From: an uncultured Bacteroidota bacterium
Lineage (GTDB): Bacteria > Bacteroidota > Bacteroidia > Chitinophagales > Chitinophagaceae
Length of the DNA: 64,000 nt
Assembly: GCA_903865435.1 (NCBI GenBank)
Contig: CAIPJS010000077.1
Span: 20,526-84,525, forward strand
Reading direction: 5' to 3'
Below the pieces are notes generated by a model that searched no databases, was not told the DNA's origin, and saw only the letters and a list, made by a program, of their open reading frames with translations. Below are positions 59,467 through 64,000 of the stretch, in pieces. The translations under genes and the position numbers were made by a program. Position 1 is the stretch's first letter, and every line of letters begins with the position of its first letter.

Positions 59467-60477
59467 ATGACAATTGACAAATACCACAACTCGCATCAGA
59501 ACGTAGCAGACAAATTGGTGAGAGAATACGAGGGGCCCATGCCTTTTTCCCTTTATTTGAAAAACTACTTCGCTGCCAATAAAAAACATGGAAGTAAAGA
59601 TCGTAAAAGTATCAGTGCCATATGTTATGAATATTTTAGAAAATTAAGTGCACATTTCCCTTTGCAAAGTTTTATTTCTCCTTTTATAGATATTCCAAAA
59701 TTTACCGCTTCACATTTACAACAACCTTTACTGTTTATACGTGCAAGGCCAGGTAAAAAAGAACTGGTAAAAGCAACCTTGGAAAAAGCAGGCTTGTTTT
59801 TTGAGTGTATGAATGAAATGACATTTGCATTGCCTAATACAAGTTCGCTTCAAAATATTATGGTATTGAATAAAGAGGCAGTGATTCAGGATTTAAATTC
59901 ACAAGCCCTTGTTTCTTTATTACAATTAATTCCAGTTACAGAAAAACCATTGGTTTGTTGGGATGCTTGTGCAGCAAGTGGAGGAAAATCTATTTTAATT
60001 AAAGATTGTATTCCCAATGCACAATTGCATGTTTCTGATATTAGAGCAAATATTTTATTCAATTGTGAAAAGCGTTTAAAAGAAGCAGGCATTCAACCAG
60101 CTTCCCTGCAAGTAGTGGACATTACTTTGCCCTTTGCTATTAAAAAACAATTTGATTTTATTTTTGCCGACCTGCCTTGCTCTGGAAGTGGTACTTGGGG
60201 ACGTACACCCGAAAACTTAGTGGGCTTTACGGAAAATCAATTGGAAGGGTTTACAACATTACAAGCTAAAATGTTGCAACATTTAACACCTGCATTAAAA
60301 GTAGGAGGGCATTTATTAGCTGCAACATGCTCTGTGTATCAAAATGAAAACGAAGCGCAAATTGAAAAATTATTGACCACTGGCAAATTCAAATTGGTTG
60401 CACAGCAATATTTTATTGGCTATGAAAAGCAAGCTGACACGCTGTTTGGAGCCTTGCTACAAAAAATTTCAGACTAA
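59467..60477 (+). CDS. RsmB/NOP-family RNA (cytosine-5) methyltransferase-like
   Basis: CWDACAASGGKSILIKD; FADLPCSGSGTWGRTPE; ATCSVYQNENEAQI. Confidence 0.9.
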   Translation: MTIDKYHNSHQNVADKLVREYEGPMPFSLYLKNYFAANKKHGSKDRKSISAICYEYFRKLSAHFPLQSFISPFIDIPKFTASHLQQPLLFIRARPGKKELVKATLEKAGLFFECMNEMTFALPNTSSLQNIMVLNKEAVIQDLNSQALVSLLQLIPVTEKPLVCWDACAASGGKSILIKDCIPNAQLHVSDIRANILFNCEKRLKEAGIQPASLQVVDITLPFAIKKQFDFIFADLPCSGSGTWGRTPENLVGFTENQLEGFTTLQAKMLQHLTPALKVGGHLLAATCSVYQNENEAQIEKLLTTGKFKLVAQQYFIGYEKQADTLFGALLQKISD

Positions 60478-60497
60478 ATTATAAGAATCAGACTGGC

Positions 60498-61622
60498 TTA
60501 TACAAGTGGCGAGAAGCTTGGAATTAAGTGACCACTTTGAATGATACCTCCTGCCACTACATCATCGCCCTCGTAAAAAACGGCACTTTGCCCAGGCGCA
60601 ATGCTTTTTACATTTTCGTAAAATCTTGCTTGTATGCCATTATTGGTATTGGATAAAGTACATAGGGCACCTTCATCTTTGTATCTAATTTTAGCCATCA
60701 GTTCCATCTCATCCGCTACATGATCGTATTTGATCCAATTTAATTTAGCAACCATCATGTCATTTTGGTCCAAATCATTTTCATCTCCAATCACTACTTC
60801 ATTTTTTATTGGATCGATAGATACTACATAAGCGGGTTTGCCCAATGCAATCTCTAAACCTTTTCTTTGTCCAATCGTATAAAATGGGTAGCCCTTGTGT
60901 TTGCCCAATCTTTTTCCCTTGGTGTCTAAGAACCATCCTCCATTTACTTTTTCTTCCAATCCATCCACACGTCTTTTTAAAAATCCACGGTAATCATTGT
61001 CAGGCACAAAACAAATTTCATAGCTCTCGCTTTTTTTAGCCAGCTCGGGATAGCCCATATCAATCGCCATTTGTTTGATGTCTTTTTTATGCATGCCACC
61101 TAATGGTAAAATTGTTCTACTTAATAAATCCTGATCCACGCCCCATAAAACATAACTCTGATCCTTGGTGCTGTCCAAACCTTTAGAAATTACATAACGG
61201 CCATTGGTATGTTGACGCACTTTAGCATAATGCCCTGTGGCAATATAATCACAACCCAATGCGTCCGCTCTTTTTAATAAGGCCCTCCATTTAATATGCG
61301 TATTGCACATCACACAGGGATTGGGCGTGCGGCCTGCTAAATATTCTTCTACAAAATTTTCAATGACAAAGTCACCGAATTCATCTCTTATGTCTAAAAT
61401 ATAATGTGGGAAGCCATTGTTTACTGCCGCCAAACGGGCATCATTGAAAGAATCAATATTGCAACAACCAGTTTCTTTTCCGTTGGCATTGCTGGTAGCA
61501 TAATCCCAGGTTTTCATGGTAATGCCTATTACTTCGTAGCCTTCGTTGTGTAGCATTAAAGCTGCTACAGTGCTATCGATACCGCCGCTCATTGCGACTA
61601 AAACCTTTCCTTTCTTGCTCAT
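60498..61622 (-). CDS. mnmA: tRNA 2-thiouridine(34) synthase
   Basis: VLVAMSGGIDSTVAALML; GRTPNPCVMCNTHIKW; GHYAKV. ORF start 61667 contains a perfect TACTTTTG box; Met at 61622 preferred. Confidence 0.95.
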   Translation of the reverse strand: MSKKGKVLVAMSGGIDSTVAALMLHNEGYEVIGITMKTWDYATSNANGKETGCCNIDSFNDARLAAVNNGFPHYILDIRDEFGDFVIENFVEEYLAGRTPNPCVMCNTHIKWRALLKRADALGCDYIATGHYAKVRQHTNGRYVISKGLDSTKDQSYVLWGVDQDLLSRTILPLGGMHKKDIKQMAIDMGYPELAKKSESYEICFVPDNDYRGFLKRRVDGLEEKVNGGWFLDTKGKRLGKHKGYPFYTIGQRKGLEIALGKPAYVVSIDPIKNEVVIGDENDLDQNDMMVAKLNWIKYDHVADEMELMAKIRYKDEGALCTLSNTNNGIQARFYENVKSIAPGQSAVFYEGDDVVAGGIIQSGHLIPSFSPLV

Positions 61623-61782
61623 AGTGTTTGGCCAGTTAAAAGTTGGCTTGGCACAAAAGTAATTCATCTTTACTAAATGGCAGAATGTTCATAAAATGAG
61701 TCAGGCTTTTCAGTTCAAAATTCTAAAAAATACTATCTTCACTTTCAAACAATGATTCAATAAAACGACTAAAACACAGAAA

Positions 61783-62226
61783 ATGATCAAGCTACAAGTA
61801 ATCGGAAATTTGGGTAAAGATGCCCTAGTGAACAATGTAAATGGCAAAACTGTCATTAATTTTAATGTCGCCCACACAGAACGTTATAAAGATGCGCAAG
61901 GCAATCAAAAAGATAGAACTACTTGGGTGGATTGTTCTTATTGGACCGATCGCACAGCGGTTGCTCCTTATTTAAAAAAAGGAACTCAAGTATATGTAGA
62001 AGGAACGCCAGATGTAAGATCTTACACCACTGCTGATGGAAGAAATGGTGCTTCATTAACATTACGTATTGTTTCTGTGCAATTGTTAGGTGCTAAACCT
62101 TCAGGAACTGGAAGCAATGATGCAGCTGGAAATCCAGCAGATCAAAATACAGGTAACAGTTACAATCCTTCTGCAGCAAGCGCAGGGGGGAACGATGAAG
62201 CTGCTGTAGATGATTTGCCATTTTAG
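61783..62226 (+). CDS. ssb: Single-stranded DNA-binding protein
   Basis: OB fold (VIGNLGKDA, NFNVAHTERY, VDCSYW) and acidic tip VDDLPF. Confidence 0.95.
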   Translation: MIKLQVIGNLGKDALVNNVNGKTVINFNVAHTERYKDAQGNQKDRTTWVDCSYWTDRTAVAPYLKKGTQVYVEGTPDVRSYTTADGRNGASLTLRIVSVQLLGAKPSGTGSNDAAGNPADQNTGNSYNPSAASAGGNDEAAVDDLPF

Positions 62227-62342
62227 ATTCCTACTCAATCAATAGACTAACATTAGTTTGCAATTAGTTTTTAAAATAAGGGCATTTAATTGCCCTATTT
62301 TACTATTGCCTATTTACCTTTGAGCCTTGAAAAAAAAGTGCA

Positions 62343-63662
62343 ATGAAAATAATGAAGTTTGGGGGAACAAGTGTGGGCAAGCCTGGGCGCATGCATCAAG
62401 TTTCTCAATTAATTACTAGAGATAATGAACCAACTATTGTAGTACTAAGTGCATTAAGTGGTACAACCAATGCATTAGTAGAAATAAGTAAGAGCCTAGG
62501 GTCAGCTGATAAAAAAGCAGCTACAGAAAAAGTAGAAGTACTAGAGAAACAATATCGTGCTTTTATACTTGAATTACTTTCTGGAGAAGCATTGCGCGAA
62601 AAGGCCAATGAAATTATTACGGAGCATTTTGAATTTTTAAAGATTACACAGAAGATTTCTTTAAGCGATGCATTGAATAAAGATATTTTGGCGCAAGGGG
62701 AATTAATGAGTACCAAACTTTTTTCTTTGTATTTAGAACAAGAAAAAATTGAGCACGCATTATTGCCTGCATTAGATTTTATGCAATTGGATTTGAATGA
62801 TGAACCCGATTTAGTGGCCATCGCAGAAAAAATAAAAAAAGTTTTAGCAGCACATCCTACTTCTAATTTATTTATAACGCAGGGTTATATTTGTCGCAAT
62901 GCAAAAGGCGAAGTGGACAATTTAAAAAGAGGAGGCAGTGATTATACTGCTTCACTTATTGCTGCAGCTGTTCATGCAAGTGTTTGTGAAATTTGGACTG
63001 ACATTGATGGCATGCATAATAATGATCCTAGAGTGGTAGAGAAGACAGTGGCCATTGAGCAATTAAGCTTTGATGAAGCTGCGGAGTTGGCCTATTTTGG
63101 TGCTAAAATTTTACATCCTACTTGTATTTGGCCTGCTCAACAAGAAAACATTCCAGTTCGATTGTTAAATACCATGGAACCAACTGCCGCAGGAACCGTA
63201 ATTAAAAAAGAAGCGGGTAGTGTGGGCGTAAAAGCAGTGGCTGCCAAAGACAATATCATTGCTATAAAAATTAAAAGTAGTAGAATGTTATTGGCTTATG
63301 GGTTTTTAAGAAAAATATTTGAAGTATTTGAGAAGTATAAGACACCCATTGATATGATTACTACTTCGGAAGTAGCGGTTTCTGTTACGATTGATACAGA
63401 TGTACATCTTCATGAAATTATTGCAGAGCTGAACTTAATTGCTTTAGTAGAAGTAGAGAAAAATCAAACTATTGTTTCTATTGTAGGAAATGAAATTGCA
63501 CAAACAGAATCGGTGCTTAAAAAATTATTTGATGCCATCGATGAAGTACCTGTGACGATGGTAAGTTATGGAGGAAGCCATCATAATATTAGTTTATTAG
63601 TTCCAAGCGCTTACAAGACTAAAACATTGCAATTGGTCAATAAGGGGCTGTTTAATTTATAG
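62343..63662 (+). CDS. lysC: Aspartate kinase
   Basis: MKFGGTSVGKP; GSDYTASLIAAA; C-terminal ACT domains. Confidence 0.95.
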   Translation: MKIMKFGGTSVGKPGRMHQVSQLITRDNEPTIVVLSALSGTTNALVEISKSLGSADKKAATEKVEVLEKQYRAFILELLSGEALREKANEIITEHFEFLKITQKISLSDALNKDILAQGELMSTKLFSLYLEQEKIEHALLPALDFMQLDLNDEPDLVAIAEKIKKVLAAHPTSNLFITQGYICRNAKGEVDNLKRGGSDYTASLIAAAVHASVCEIWTDIDGMHNNDPRVVEKTVAIEQLSFDEAAELAYFGAKILHPTCIWPAQQENIPVRLLNTMEPTAAGTVIKKEAGSVGVKAVAAKDNIIAIKIKSSRMLLAYGFLRKIFEVFEKYKTPIDMITTSEVAVSVTIDTDVHLHEIIAELNLIALVEVEKNQTIVSIVGNEIAQTESVLKKLFDAIDEVPVTMVSYGGSHHNISLLVPSAYKTKTLQLVNKGLFNL

Positions 63663-63709
63663 TAGATTACTTATAGAAGCTAATGTAATTAGATTACGCT
63701 CGCTCTCCG

Positions 63710-63798
63710 CTGTGCATGACGCTAAAAACGACTAAGTTCATCTAAAATTGTGAACTCGCTTCGCTCAAACATGCACAATTTTTTAACGCTATGCACAG
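63710..63798. repeat. Nested imperfect palindrome (long hairpin) downstream of lysC
   Basis: CTGTGCAT (63710-63717) pairs with ATGCACAG (63791-63798) with further partial pairing; inner AAAATTGTG (63744-63752) / CACAATTTT (63774-63782). Confidence 0.7.
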
Positions 63799-63826
63799 AT
63801 GGTCGCGATGAATTAATATAGGCTAC

Positions 63827-63863
63827 AAAAAAACCCCCTCGAGAGAATCGGGGGGCTTTTTTA
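63827..63863. terminator. Intrinsic terminator
   Basis: AAAAAACCCCCTCGAGAGAATCGGGGGGCTTTTTT. Confidence 0.85.
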
Positions 63864-63886
63864 TATAGTTCACTTAAAAAAATCAA

Positions 63887-64000
63887 TTAGATAAATAGTG
63901 GAAAAATCATTAGAGTGTTATTTATTTAATCCTATTTTTAAAATATGGATTAAATAAATAGTAAAAAAATCTTAAGCGTATTATTTATTTAAATTTATAT
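63887..64000. repeat. Imperfect tandem repeat, ~63-bp period, truncated by window end
   Basis: TTAGATAAATAGTGGAAAAATCATTAGAGTGTTATTTATTTAA and TTAAATAAATAGTAAAAAAATCTTAAGCGTATTATTTATTTAA. Confidence 0.7.

Noticed and set aside
62405-62821. 138-aa minus-strand ORF
   Set aside because: Antisense to lysC, which has clear aspartate kinase motifs.

Overview
The window looks like a contiguous chromosomal segment from a Bacteroidota bacterium, probably Chitinophagaceae-like. That placement rests on gene content, TAnnTTTG promoter boxes and SusC/SusD proteins; no database search was run. I support about 55 protein-coding genes, one tRNA-Ala(GGC) and several intrinsic terminators. I saw no rRNA, CRISPR array, transposase, integrase or prophage. 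Most genes are housekeeping: grpE, dnaJ, hpt, trpS, recG, pssA, purS, rsmI, rsmG, tgt, gltA, lpxB, surE, guaA, rpsT, mnmA, ssb, lysC, metX. The most accessory-like part is ~27.7-52.4 kb. There a pxpB-TSUP / pxpC-pxpA-NRAMP (5-oxoprolinase) group is split by an opposite-strand block of SusC, SusD, a giant VCBS/ASPIC propeller lipoprotein and a vanadium haloperoxidase-like lipoprotein. It is followed by a small carbohydrate locus (GH30, GH3, a catalytically degenerate Nudix regulator, a Tat-exported TIM-barrel protein, Gfo/Idh/MocA and MFS). My best candidate for an under-described system is the SusCD-VCBS-haloperoxidase block. Other notable signals are a tandem-dyad operator in front of an XRE/S24 regulator, a recurrent 4-nt spacing between promoter box and ATG that suggests leaderless mRNAs, a duplicated terminator/hairpin array at 0.56-0.86 kb, a duplicated Nudix gene 3' end, and nested palindromes at the right edge.
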